Assembly: GCA_024707365.1 (NCBI GenBank)
Contig: JANPZV010000002.1
Span: forward strand, 144,558-208,557
Direction: 5' to 3'
Length of the DNA stretch: 64,000 bases
Origin: Terricaulis sp.
Lineage (GTDB): Bacteria > Pseudomonadota > Alphaproteobacteria > Caulobacterales > Aquidulcibacteraceae
The notes beneath the pieces are model-generated. The model ran no database searches. It saw only the letters and a program-made list of their open reading frames with translations, and had not been told where the DNA came from. The stretch's first letter is position 1. The number at the start of each line of letters is the position of its first letter. A program made the position numbers and the translations under genes. Positions 37,085 to 45,882 of this stretch are shown one piece after another.

Positions 37085-37096
37085 GATAGCGCTAAC
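37085..37096. promoter_or_regulatory. LacI-type operator candidate upstream of the TonB receptor gene
   Basis: GATAGCGCTAAC contains a near-palindrome centred on AGCGCT. It shares the decamer GATAGCGCTA with the perfect palindrome in the GH74 gene. It lies between the receptor gene and the stop of the upstream symporter gene. LacI-family regulators commonly recognise palindromes with central CG, but no LacI gene is in the window. Confidence 0.45.
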
Positions 37097-37106
37097 ACTG
37101 AATCCG

Positions 37107-38681
37107 TCACCACCAGAGGGTGTAGACGGCCGCCAGAAAGGCGATCACGCCAATACCGGCGAGGTTGAACCCCATCGACGTGCGATAATCGACGCCCTCC
37201 AGCGTCACCTTCAACGCCTCGGGCTTGGGCCGCCAAATCAGCGACACCAGGACCGCGAGCGCGAGCGCGGCGAGGAAAACGAGCCCCACCCGGTTCATGA
37301 ACGGCATGGCGAACGCGCCCGTATCGTTGAGCCGCCAAAGCAGGGCCGAAAGGCCAACCCCGCCGATCGCGGCGGCCAGCGCCCCCGCTTCGGACGCGCC
37401 CTTCCAGAACATGCCAAGCAGGAAAATGACGACGATCGCCGGCGTGAAGAAGCCGGTGAAATCCTGGATGAATTGGAAGGCTTGATCGAAATTGCCAAGC
37501 AGCGGCCGCGCCAGCGCCGCGCCGATCAGCATCGCGATCGCGGCGGCGATGCGGCCCACATGCACCAATTCTGGTTGCGAGGCCTGTTTGCGCGCCTTGG
37601 CGTAGATATCGAGCGTGAAGATGGTCGAGATCGAATTCACCAGCGAGCCGAGCGTTGAGATGATCGCGGCCACAAGCGCGGCGAACACAAGCCCCTTAAG
37701 CCCCACAGGCAAAAGCGACATCATGGTGGGATACGCTTCATCGGGGCGGCTGAGATCAGGCGCGAGCACCACCGCCGCCAGCCCCGGCAGCACCACGATG
37801 AGCGGCATGAGCAGTTTCAGATACGCGGCGAACGCAACGCCCTTTTGCGCTTCGGCGATGCTGGGCGCGGCGAGCGCGCGCTGGATGATGTATTGATTAA
37901 AACCCCAATAGCTGAGGTTCATGATCCACATGCCGCCCACGAGCACGGCGATGCCCGGCAGCGCCGCATAATGGGGGTTATCCGGCGACAAGATCATATC
38001 GAATTTTTCAGGGAATTCGGTGGTGAGGCGGGCGAAGCCGCCCAGAACGCCGCTATCGCCGCCGATCTGGCCAAGCGTGATGTAAGCGATCACAAGCCCG
38101 CCGAAGACAAGCAGCGCCACCTGCACCGCATCGGTCATGGCGACAGCCTTGAGCCCGCCCCAGATCTGATAGCCAAGCCCAAACAGCGCGAGCCCGATCA
38201 GCGCCCAGGTCTGGTCAACGCCGGTCAGCGCGGTGATCGCCAACGACCCGAGCCAAAGGATCGAGGTGATGTTCACCGCGACATAGAGCACAAGCCAAAA
38301 AGCCGCCATGACGGTGCGGATCGAAGGGCCGTAACGCTGCTCAAGAAATTGCGGCATCGTGGCGATGCGGTTTTTCAGGAAGATCGGCAAAAAATATTTG
38401 CCGACGATCAGCAGCGTGAGTGCGGCCATCCATTCGTAAGAAGCGATCGCGAGGCCAATCACATAGCCTGAGCCGGACATGCCGATGATCTGCTCGGCCG
38501 AAATGTTCGCGGCGATGAGCGAGGCGCCGATCGCCCACCAGGGGAGGCTCTTGGAGGCGAGGAAATAATCGGCGGCGTCCTTCTGATGGCCGCGCTTCTC
38601 GCGCGAAACCCATTGCGCCAACGCAAATATGCCGACCGCATAAGCAGCCAGCACGGCAAGATCGATCCCGGTTAAGTTCAT
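37107..38681 (-). CDS. Sodium/sugar symporter of the SSS family (vSGLT-like)
   Basis: 524 residues from the ATG at 38681, preceded by GGGGAGGG. About 14 hydrophobic segments are visible. SSS features include YFLASKSLPWWAIGASLIAANISAEQIIGMSGSGY, WIMNLSYWGFNQYIIQRALAA and SISTIFTLDIY. This pattern fits sodium-driven galactose/glucose transporters such as vSGLT. It would move monosaccharides released in the periplasm into the cytoplasm. It is divergent from the IclR regulator and upstream of the TonB receptor gene on the same strand. The frame is intact. Confidence 0.93.
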   Translation of the reverse strand: MNLTGIDLAVLAAYAVGIFALAQWVSREKRGHQKDAADYFLASKSLPWWAIGASLIAANISAEQIIGMSGSGYVIGLAIASYEWMAALTLLIVGKYFLPIFLKNRIATMPQFLEQRYGPSIRTVMAAFWLVLYVAVNITSILWLGSLAITALTGVDQTWALIGLALFGLGYQIWGGLKAVAMTDAVQVALLVFGGLVIAYITLGQIGGDSGVLGGFARLTTEFPEKFDMILSPDNPHYAALPGIAVLVGGMWIMNLSYWGFNQYIIQRALAAPSIAEAQKGVAFAAYLKLLMPLIVVLPGLAAVVLAPDLSRPDEAYPTMMSLLPVGLKGLVFAALVAAIISTLGSLVNSISTIFTLDIYAKARKQASQPELVHVGRIAAAIAMLIGAALARPLLGNFDQAFQFIQDFTGFFTPAIVVIFLLGMFWKGASEAGALAAAIGGVGLSALLWRLNDTGAFAMPFMNRVGLVFLAALALAVLVSLIWRPKPEALKVTLEGVDYRTSMGFNLAGIGVIAFLAAVYTLWW

Positions 38682-38860
38682 CGCGCCCTCCCCGCCCTTT
38701 TGGGGGAGCCCCCAAGGGTCTTTAATGGTTTCAGCCCTAAAGCGGACTTGCGCCGTTAGCAATGAAAACCATTTTACTAATAGAATTTTGCCGTCACACT
38801 GGGCGCCTTCTCATTCGCGGCGGGCGCGCCTAATCAGAAGCGCACCAGGCACACGGAATC

Positions 38861-39637
38861 ATGGCTGCTCAAGACTCACCCGACGAAGATCGAAAATATC
38901 GCGCGCCCGCTCTCGAAAAGGGGCTGGACGTGCTGGAGCTGCTGGCCGCGCATGGCGCGCCGATGACAGCCTCGCAAATGTCGGCCGAGCTTGATCGCTC
39001 GGTCTCTGAACTCTTCCGCATGATTCAAGTGCTCGAATTTCGCGGCTATATCGAGCAAAGCCCCGAGGGCTATCGGCTCACCAACCGGCTGTTCACGCTG
39101 GGCATGTCGCAAGCGCCGGTGAAAACCCTGGTGGAAACCGCGCTGCCGCTCATGCGCGAGCTTTCAGCCAAGACCGTGCAATCGTGCCATCTGGTGCTGC
39201 CCACGGACACGCAGATCGTGGTGGTGGCGCGGATCGAATCGCCTGGCGATCTTGGCTATGCGGTGCGGCTTGGCTATCGGCGCAATATGATCGACGCGAC
39301 CTCGGGGCGGCTGTTTTATGCGATGGCCGGGCCTGCCGCGCGCAAGCATTTGAAGGCGAGCCTCACCGCCCAACATGGCGCGGCGCGCTTTAAGCGGTTT
39401 GAGCGCGATGCGGATGCAATCGCACAGCAGCGCTATATCGAGCGCGCGAGCGATTTCGTGAAAGGCGTGATCGATCTGGCCGCGCCGATCATGGGCGCTG
39501 ACGGGGTGCTGGGCGTGCTCATCACTCCGTTCATCGAACGCATTCCACCGACCTGCGACACGAAGCAGGCGCTCGCAGAGCTGAACCGCGCGGCGGCGGC
39601 AATTGCAAAGCAAATGGGCGCATCCACCCAAGCGTAA
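38861..39637 (+). CDS. IclR-family transcriptional regulator
   Basis: 258 residues. The N-terminal winged HTH reads ALEKGLDVLELLAAHGAPMTASQMSAELDRSVSELFRMIQVLEFRGYIEQ. The effector domain contains SCHLVLPTDTQIVVVARIESPGDLGYAVRLGYR and VIDLAAPIMGADGVLGVL. IclR proteins bind small catabolic intermediates and repress or activate nearby sugar genes. It is divergent from the symporter; the 179-bp intergenic region holds AATGAAAACCATT (38761-38773) and AATGGTTT (38723-38730), an imperfect inverted pair that could be its operator. I infer that it controls at least the symporter and perhaps the whole locus. Confidence 0.92.
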   Translation: MAAQDSPDEDRKYRAPALEKGLDVLELLAAHGAPMTASQMSAELDRSVSELFRMIQVLEFRGYIEQSPEGYRLTNRLFTLGMSQAPVKTLVETALPLMRELSAKTVQSCHLVLPTDTQIVVVARIESPGDLGYAVRLGYRRNMIDATSGRLFYAMAGPAARKHLKASLTAQHGAARFKRFERDADAIAQQRYIERASDFVKGVIDLAAPIMGADGVLGVLITPFIERIPPTCDTKQALAELNRAAAAIAKQMGASTQA

Positions 39638-39675
39638 CGCGCGCTTTTGCTGCGCGCGCTACGCTTGGCGCGATG

Positions 39676-40389
39676 TTATTGCGCCGGATCGGGGCGGCGC
39701 GTCGCCCCCCATGTCGCCACAGCTTCCGCCGCCGCTTCATTGACCTCATCGGGCAAGAGCTGGCCTTGAGCGGTGATGTTCACGCGATAGATCGCGCCAT
39801 CGGCCATCGGCCAATAGACAGCCTGCCCATGCTCTGGCGTATCCACCAGCGGCACAACCTTGCCGACCGCTTGCGCGATCGGCAGGAAATCAAGGCCGGT
39901 GCGGCGCTCGGGCTGCAAATCTTCGACCGAAGGCGGCGTTGTCCGCGCTTCGGCGACATCGCGGTAAGAGCTATCGAACCGATCCAGCCGGTATTGCGCA
40001 TCAAGGCCAAGCACCGTCGCCCACGGGCGCCAGCGCAGCACGCGCGCGCGCAGCATCCAATCATCGCCGACAGCGGTGAAATTGCGCACTTGGCCGGTTG
40101 AGCCGTCATCGTTGAATTCCGTCAGCGTCACATCGTAGGTGCGCGGGCTGACTTGCTCAAATTGCAGCGTGGCGACCTGGCGCTGGGCTTCACCCAAGCG
40201 GTGGTAGGTCTGCACATTAAGGCCGATAAGCGCGAGGATCGCAGCGATCGCCAAGAATGCGCCGCCGCCCAACACGCCGCGCCCGCCCTTGAACGGCCGC
40301 CCGCGAAACATCCAGCCGAGCCCGCTCAACGCAAACGCCAAGCCGATCACGGCGACAACGCCCGGTATGATCCACCACCACCAAACCAT
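39676..40389 (-). CDS. Membrane protein with two N-terminal helices, function unknown
   Basis: 237 residues from the ATG at 40389 (MVWWWWIIPGVVAVIGLAFALSGLGWMFRG), chosen because upstream sequence in the same frame is non-protein-like. A second hydrophobic segment (VLGGGAFLAIAAILALIGLNVQTYHRL) follows. The remainder is a soluble domain, probably periplasmic, with TLQFEQVSPRTYDVTLTEF and WMLRARVLRWRPWATVLGLDAQYRLDRFDSSYRD. Similar proteins are sometimes labelled cation/multidrug efflux pumps, but nothing in this sequence supports transport. It is convergent with the IclR gene and lies after nnr on the same strand. Confidence 0.75.
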   Translation of the reverse strand: MVWWWWIIPGVVAVIGLAFALSGLGWMFRGRPFKGGRGVLGGGAFLAIAAILALIGLNVQTYHRLGEAQRQVATLQFEQVSPRTYDVTLTEFNDDGSTGQVRNFTAVGDDWMLRARVLRWRPWATVLGLDAQYRLDRFDSSYRDVAEARTTPPSVEDLQPERRTGLDFLPIAQAVGKVVPLVDTPEHGQAVYWPMADGAIYRVNITAQGQLLPDEVNEAAAEAVATWGATRRPDPAQ

Positions 40390-40463
40390 CGCTCCGACCC
40401 CTCTTCGCGCAATGTCCCGAGGGGGTGTGTTAACCCATAAGGACGGGGCGGGCGAGGCCCTGA

Positions 40464-41954
40464 TCAGCCTTCTTCGACAGGCGACACCCCGCCGCGCAGC
40501 CATTCAGGGGCCAAATCCGCGAGTATCGCGGGCAAAATTTCCGGCAGATCCTCAGCAATCAGCCCTGGCCCAAGCGCTTCGCCGCATCGCCCGTGCAACC
40601 AGGCCGCGAGCGCCGCGGCCTCAAAACTTGCAAGCCCTTGCGCGATCAGCCCCGCGATCAGGCCAGAGAGCACGTCGCCTGAACCTGCGCTCGCCATAAA
40701 AGGCGAACCGCTTGTGTTCACCACCGCGCGCCCATCAGGCGCCGCAACTACCGTATCGGGGCCCTTCAGCAGCACCGCCGCGCCCGATTGCGCCGCCGCC
40801 GCGCGCGCCGCTTCGATGCGGCCTGCGTGCGCGCCGAGCAGGCCGGGGAAGAGGCGCTTGAACTCCCCCACATGCGGGGTGAGCACATCGTTTGGGGAAA
40901 GCGCGCCCTCAAGCGGGGCGAGCAGCGTCAGCGCATCGGCGTCGAGCACGCATGGCGCGCGCGACGGCGCCTCCAGCACCGCGCGCAGCTGCGCACGCTG
41001 CGTTGGCTCAAGCCCGAAGGCCGGGCCGATGACAAACGCTTTCGCGGCGGGGGCTGCGGCGGCGTAGTCGCTCTGCGCGTGCGCCGCTTTCAGCATGATC
41101 GCTGTCAAATGCGCGGCGTTTTCCGCCATCGCATCGGGCGGGCTCAACACCGTGACGAGCCCTGCGCCCACGCGCAGCGCCGCGCGCGCGGCCAAGCGCG
41201 CCGCGCCCGTGCGCCCATGGCCGCCGCTGGCGATGATCGCATGGCCGCGCGCATGCTTATGGGCGTCGCGCTTGGGCCAAGGATATTTGTCGCGCCAGAG
41301 CCGCCAATCGCTTTGCCAAAGTGTGATATTCTGCGCCGCCACGATCGCATCGCTGACGCCAATATCGGCCAGCACGATCTCACCGCAAAGATCGCGTCCA
41401 GGGCTCAGCACATGCGCGGGCTTTTTGCGCACGAACGTCACCGTCAAGGCCGCGCGGAAGCTCAACCCGGCGCGCGGCGCGCCGGTATCGGCGTCAAGGC
41501 CGCTTGGGGTATCGATGGCGACGACACGATCGGGCGGCAACGCCCGCGCAAGGCGCGCGCAGACGCCCGCCAATGGGCGCGTCAGGCCCGCACCGAATAA
41601 TGCGTCGATAAACAGCGCCGCATCGGGCGCATCTTCCTCCAAGACGCGCATCTCGCCGCCCCAGGCGGCGGCCGCATCGGCCGCATCGCCTTGGAGGGCG
41701 GCGCGCGGAACCAGCGTCTCCACCCGGACCGGCCAGCCAAGCGCGGCGAGATGGCGCGCGGCGACCCAGCCATCGCCGCCATTGTCGCCCGGCCCGCACA
41801 GCACGGCGGTGGGGCGCGGGGTAAAGCGCTGCGCCACAGCCTCCGCCACCGCGCGGCCGGCGTTTTCCATGAGCACGCGCGTTGCGGTTCCGGCTGCCGC
41901 GGCGGCTTGGTCGAGCGCGCGCATCTGGGCGGCGGTGATCAACTCGGCAGGCAC
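40464..41954 (-). CDS. nnr: Bifunctional NAD(P)H-hydrate repair enzyme (epimerase plus ADP-dependent dehydratase)
   Basis: 496 residues from a GTG at 41954, supported by GAGG six bases upstream and by the family start (PAELITAAQMRALDQAAAAAG). The N-terminal YjeF_N epimerase domain has MENAGRAVAEAV and CGPGDNGGDGWVAARHL. The C-terminal ribokinase-fold dehydratase has GHGRTGAARLAARAALRVGAGLVTV, VLTPHVGEFKRLFPG and NTSGSPFMASAGSGDVLSGLIAG. The enzyme repairs damaged NADHX and NADPHX in the cytoplasm. It is divergent from glnB, as is common for housekeeping neighbours, and its frame is intact. Confidence 0.95.
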   Translation of the reverse strand: MPAELITAAQMRALDQAAAAAGTATRVLMENAGRAVAEAVAQRFTPRPTAVLCGPGDNGGDGWVAARHLAALGWPVRVETLVPRAALQGDAADAAAAWGGEMRVLEEDAPDAALFIDALFGAGLTRPLAGVCARLARALPPDRVVAIDTPSGLDADTGAPRAGLSFRAALTVTFVRKKPAHVLSPGRDLCGEIVLADIGVSDAIVAAQNITLWQSDWRLWRDKYPWPKRDAHKHARGHAIIASGGHGRTGAARLAARAALRVGAGLVTVLSPPDAMAENAAHLTAIMLKAAHAQSDYAAAAPAAKAFVIGPAFGLEPTQRAQLRAVLEAPSRAPCVLDADALTLLAPLEGALSPNDVLTPHVGEFKRLFPGLLGAHAGRIEAARAAAAQSGAAVLLKGPDTVVAAPDGRAVVNTSGSPFMASAGSGDVLSGLIAGLIAQGLASFEAAALAAWLHGRCGEALGPGLIAEDLPEILPAILADLAPEWLRGGVSPVEEG

Positions 41955-42016
41955 CTTAAACCTCGCGTCTCGAACAATCCTGGGCTGGACATCCGGGCCA
42001 GTCGCCGCATTTTTAG

Positions 42017-42484
<468 letters not shown>

Positions 42485-42533
42485 GCGCGGCTAAATTCGC
42501 CACACACAGCAAAACGCCCGGGAGAGAGTGGGA

Positions 42534-43938
42534 ATGTCAGACGAAGTTCTGAAACTGATCAAGGACAAGGAAGTCCAATACGTCGATCTGCGCTTTAACG
42601 ATCTGCGCGGGAAAATGCAGCACGTCACCTTCGACGTGAGCATGATCGATAAGGACATCTTCACCGAAGGCACGATGTTCGACGGCTCCTCCATCGCCGG
42701 ATGGAAGGCCATCAACGAGTCCGACATGGTGATGCGCCCCGACCCGGAAGGCGCGCACATTGATCCGTTTTATCAGCAAACCACGCTGGCGCTGTTCTGC
42801 GATATTCTCGAGCCGGGCACGCTGCAGCCCTACACGCGCTGCCCGCGCGGCATCGCCAAGAAAGGCGAGGCCTATGTAAAATCATCCGGCGCAGGCGACA
42901 CCGCGTTCTTCGGCCCCGAAGCGGAATTCTTCGTGTTCGACGACGTGCGCTGGTCCACCGATCCGCACAACACCGGCTATTCGTTTGATTCCACCGAGCT
43001 GCCGTTCAACTCGAACAAGCCATATGAAGGCGGCAATTCCGGCTTCCGCCCTGGCCCGAAGGGCGGCTATTTCCCGGTGCCGCCGATCGACAGCCTGCAA
43101 GACATGCGCGGGGAAATGCTGGAAATCATGGGCAGCCTCGGCATGGCCCCTGAAAAGCACCACCACGAAGTGGCGCCCGCCCAGCACGAGCTTGGCCTCA
43201 AGTTCAACACGTTGACCAAAATGGCCGACAACATGAACTTGTATAAGTACATCATCCACCAAGTGGCGGCCTCTTACGGCAAATCCGCCACCTTCATGCC
43301 CAAGCCCTATTACAAGGATAACGGCTCGGGCATGCACGTGCACATGTCGATCTGGAAGAGCGGGCAAAACACCTTCGCCGGCGATCGCTACGCCGATCTC
43401 AGCGAAACCTGCCTCTATTATATCGGCGGCGTCATCAAGCACGCGAAGGCCATCAACGCCTTCGCGAACGCGACGACCAATTCTTACAAGCGCCTCGTGC
43501 CCGGCTATGAAGCCCCGGTTCTGCTCGCCTATTCGGCGCGCAACCGCTCAGCCTCTTGCCGCATTCCGCACGGCACGGGCCCGAAGGCCAAGCGTGTGGA
43601 AGTCCGCTTCCCCGATCCGGCCGGCAACATGTATCTGACCTATACGGCGCTGCTGATGGCCGGCCTCGACGGCATCGCCAACAAGATCCATCCCGGCGAT
43701 CCGCTTGATAAAAACCTCTACGATCTGCCGCCGGAAGAGCTAAAGGACGTGCCGCATGTGGCGAGTTCGCTGCGCGAAGCGCTGAATTCACTCGATGCAG
43801 ATCGGGATTTCCTGCTCAAGGGCGGGGTGTTCACCGACGATGTGATCGATGCCTACATCGATCTCAAGAAAGAAGAACTTCGATCGCTTCGAGACCCACC
43901 CGCACCCGGTGGAATTCGATATGTATTACAAAGCGTAA
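42534..43938 (+). CDS. glnA: Glutamine synthetase type I, one apparent frameshift near the C-terminus
   Basis: The start at 42534 ([35 protein letters not shown]) is preceded by a GGGAGAGAG ribosome-binding site. Catalytic motifs include [59 protein letters not shown] and [27 protein letters not shown]. The frame breaks at about 43880; after one-base correction the protein ends [17 protein letters not shown] with the stop at 43936-43938, the normal family ending of about 469 residues. The uncorrected frame runs on into the next gene, which is an artefact. A strong terminator follows the corrected stop. The enzyme makes glutamine from glutamate, ammonia and ATP. Confidence 0.95.
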
Positions 43939-43963
43939 GCAGCGTTTCCTCTCAAACGCGCTG

Positions 43964-43997
43964 CGGGCCGGAGAGCGATCTCCGGCCCGTTTTGTTT
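43964..43997 (+). terminator. Rho-independent terminator after glnA
   Basis: An 11-bp perfect stem (CGGGCCGGAGA 43964-43974; TCTCCGGCCCG 43979-43989) with a GCGA loop, followed by TTTTGTTT (43990-43997). It begins 26 bp after the corrected glnA stop. Confidence 0.93.
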
Positions 43998-44036
43998 ATG
44001 CTTGCGCGCCGCGCTCTCGCCGCGCATATGCGGAGC

Positions 44037-44456
44037 ATGATCCGAACCGCGCAATGCCAATGCGGCGCGCTCACCGCCGCAGCAGCCGGCGAGCCGAGCG
44101 CCGTGGTGCTGTGCTCTTGCAACGCCTGTCAGCGCCGCTCAGGTTCGCCCTTCGGCGCCGGCGCCTATTACGAGCGCGCGCAGGTGGCGACCAGCGGCGA
44201 GGCGCGCGAATATGTGCGCACGACCGATAGCGGCAACACGTTTCACACCTTCTTCTGCCCCGTTTGCGGTGCCTCGCTTTACTGGTTCAGCGCGCGCGAC
44301 CCCGCGCGCATCGGCGTCGCCGTGGGCGCCTTCTCCGATCCGAACTTTCCGCCGCCGGATCGAAGCGTCTATGACGCAAACAAGCACGCTTGGCTGAACT
44401 TCCCCGCCGAACTTCCCGGCTTCCTGCGCGGACGCGACAGCGAACGCACGCGCTGA
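44037..44456 (+). CDS. GFA-family zinc-binding protein (glutathione-dependent formaldehyde-activating-like)
   Basis: 139 residues. The zinc ligands of the GFA/Mss4-like fold are in order: CQCG (about residue 7-10), [12 protein letters not shown] (about 28-39) and [10 protein letters not shown] (about 75-84). The phrase HTFFCPVCG is typical. The family includes formaldehyde-glutathione adduct-forming enzymes and carbon-sulfur lyases, but most members have no known activity, so the substrate is not assigned. The start could be 44028 or 44037; I chose the second because it puts CQCG at the usual distance. It is separated from glnA by the terminator and should not be read as a fusion with it. Confidence 0.85.
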   Translation: MIRTAQCQCGALTAAAAGEPSAVVLCSCNACQRRSGSPFGAGAYYERAQVATSGEAREYVRTTDSGNTFHTFFCPVCGASLYWFSARDPARIGVAVGAFSDPNFPPPDRSVYDANKHAWLNFPAELPGFLRGRDSERTR

Positions 44457-44501
44457 ACGCCGCGCTTGGCGGCCGCGCCGATGCGCTTTAACACTCGCGG
44501 C

Positions 44502-45101
44502 ATGGATCGGCGGCTCTTCATCATCGGCGCGCCAGCCGCGCTCGCTGGGTGCGTCTCCACCGCAAAGCCAGATGAACCTGGCGACGCCTGCGCGATCTTC
44601 GAGCAGCACGGCGCCTGGTGGCGCTCCTGCAAGCGCGCGGAGCGGCGCTGGGGCGCACCGCCTGCGCTGCAGCTCGCCATCATCCGCCAGGAGAGCGGCT
44701 TTGATCACAACGCCCGGCCCCCACGCGGGCGGTTTTTGTTTTTCTTCCCAGGCGCACGCGCCTCAAGCGCGCGCGGCTACGCCCAGGCGCTGAACGCGAC
44801 CTGGGATGAATATCGCCGCGAAGCGGGCGAACGCGGCGCCGATCGCGATGAATTCCGCGACGCCGCAGATTTCGTCTCCTGGTATTGCGGCAAGACCCAG
44901 CGCCAATTGCGCGTGCCCTTCTCCGACGCGCGCGCACACTATCTCGCCTATCACGAAGGCCGCGGCGGCTATGCGCGCGGCTCCTATCGCGGCAACCGCA
45001 CCCTGCTCGCCGCAGCAGACCGCGTGCAGAGCTGGGCCAGCGCCTATAGCGGCCAGCTCAATCGCTGTGAGCGGCGGCTTAATTCGTGGTGGCCTTTCTA
45101 A
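44502..45101 (+). CDS. Lipoprotein with lytic transglycosylase-like (lysozyme-fold) domain
   Basis: 199 residues from MDRRLFIIGAPAALAGCVSTAKP, a short signal with lipobox LAGC. The domain begins with RRWGAPPALQLAIIRQESGFDHNARPP, where the Glu in RQESGFD is in the position of the catalytic Glu of SLT-type transglycosylases. Further on FVSWYCGKTQRQLRVPFSDARAHYLAYHEGRGGYARGSY matches the helical lysozyme-like family. It would act on peptidoglycan in the periplasm. It follows the GFA gene by 45 bp and may share its transcript. Confidence 0.8.
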   Translation: MDRRLFIIGAPAALAGCVSTAKPDEPGDACAIFEQHGAWWRSCKRAERRWGAPPALQLAIIRQESGFDHNARPPRGRFLFFFPGARASSARGYAQALNATWDEYRREAGERGADRDEFRDAADFVSWYCGKTQRQLRVPFSDARAHYLAYHEGRGGYARGSYRGNRTLLAAADRVQSWASAYSGQLNRCERRLNSWWPF

Positions 45102-45112
45102 GCGCAAACGAA

Positions 45113-45140
45113 GAGAGGCCGAGCATGCGCCCGGCCTCTC
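45113..45140. terminator. Hairpin between convergent genes, possible bidirectional terminator
   Basis: GAGAGGCCG (45113-45121) and CGGCCTCTC (45132-45140) form a 9-bp perfect stem between the transglycosylase gene and the convergent beta-barrel gene. No clear T run follows on either side. Confidence 0.5.
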
Positions 45141-45163
45141 TCGCATGATTGTTCACGCAACGC

Positions 45164-45643
45164 TTAGAAGCGGAAAACCCCGCCCAGCGAGACGCTATCG
45201 GCGTCGAGGTCGCCTTCCTGGCGCGTCACGTCGGCGCGGACGCCGAAACGTTCGGTGACGTTGAAGGTGCCGCCAACGCCGTAGGCCACGCCATCGCTAT
45301 CGATATCGCCCAGCGGCGTGCCGATCTCGGTGGTTTGGTAGCCGAGGCGCCCGTGCAGGCTGAAGCGCTCGGCGACCGGCAGGATGCCGACCGTATACGC
45401 GCCCACCGTGTGGTTGAGCTCAAACGGGCCATCATCCTTCACGCCAAAGCCGGCTTCGCCTTCAACCGCAAAGTTCGGCGTGAACTGATAACCGACCCGG
45501 CCCGTCACCGCGCCGAGCTCACCCGCGCCGTCGGTGTCGAGATGGGTGTAGCCCGCGCCGACATAGACCTGCGCGCTCGCCGCCGCCGGCAGCGCCATCA
45601 GCGCGCCAAACGCAACAGCAGCGCTCAAAAGCATCTTATTCAT
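45164..45643 (-). CDS. Small outer-membrane beta-barrel protein
   Basis: 159 residues from MNKMLLSAAVAFGALMALPAAASAQ, a clear signal peptide. The mature part consists of alternating strands such as VYVGAGYTHLDTDG, AVTGRVGYQFTPNFAVEGEAGFG, LHGRLGYQTTEIG, VAYGVGGTFNVTERFGVRADVTR and SVSLGGVFRF. This is an eight-stranded OmpW/OmpA-transmembrane-like barrel, ending with the C-terminal Phe recognised by the BAM machinery. No ligand can be assigned. It stands alone, with a possible terminator beyond its 3' end. Confidence 0.88.
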   Translation of the reverse strand: MNKMLLSAAVAFGALMALPAAASAQVYVGAGYTHLDTDGAGELGAVTGRVGYQFTPNFAVEGEAGFGVKDDGPFELNHTVGAYTVGILPVAERFSLHGRLGYQTTEIGTPLGDIDSDGVAYGVGGTFNVTERFGVRADVTRQEGDLDADSVSLGGVFRF

Positions 45644-45882
45644 CTGTAATCTCTCCAAGGGTTCGCCCCAGCGTCGCGAGGCATTCAGCCCTCCCGAACG
45701 GCTAAATGGGGGCGGAGTTTCGCGATTCACTGCTCGGCGCTGCCCCCTCTTGCCCGCTGTGGCGGGCGGGCAACGCATTGCGTCAACACCGTGGCGTTTA
45801 CCCCTCGCACACCAAATCCTGTTCCGTTCGCTTTGCAGGTGAATGTTTGCGGTGGGCGCGCGAAGCGCCTTAAGAGAGCGTC

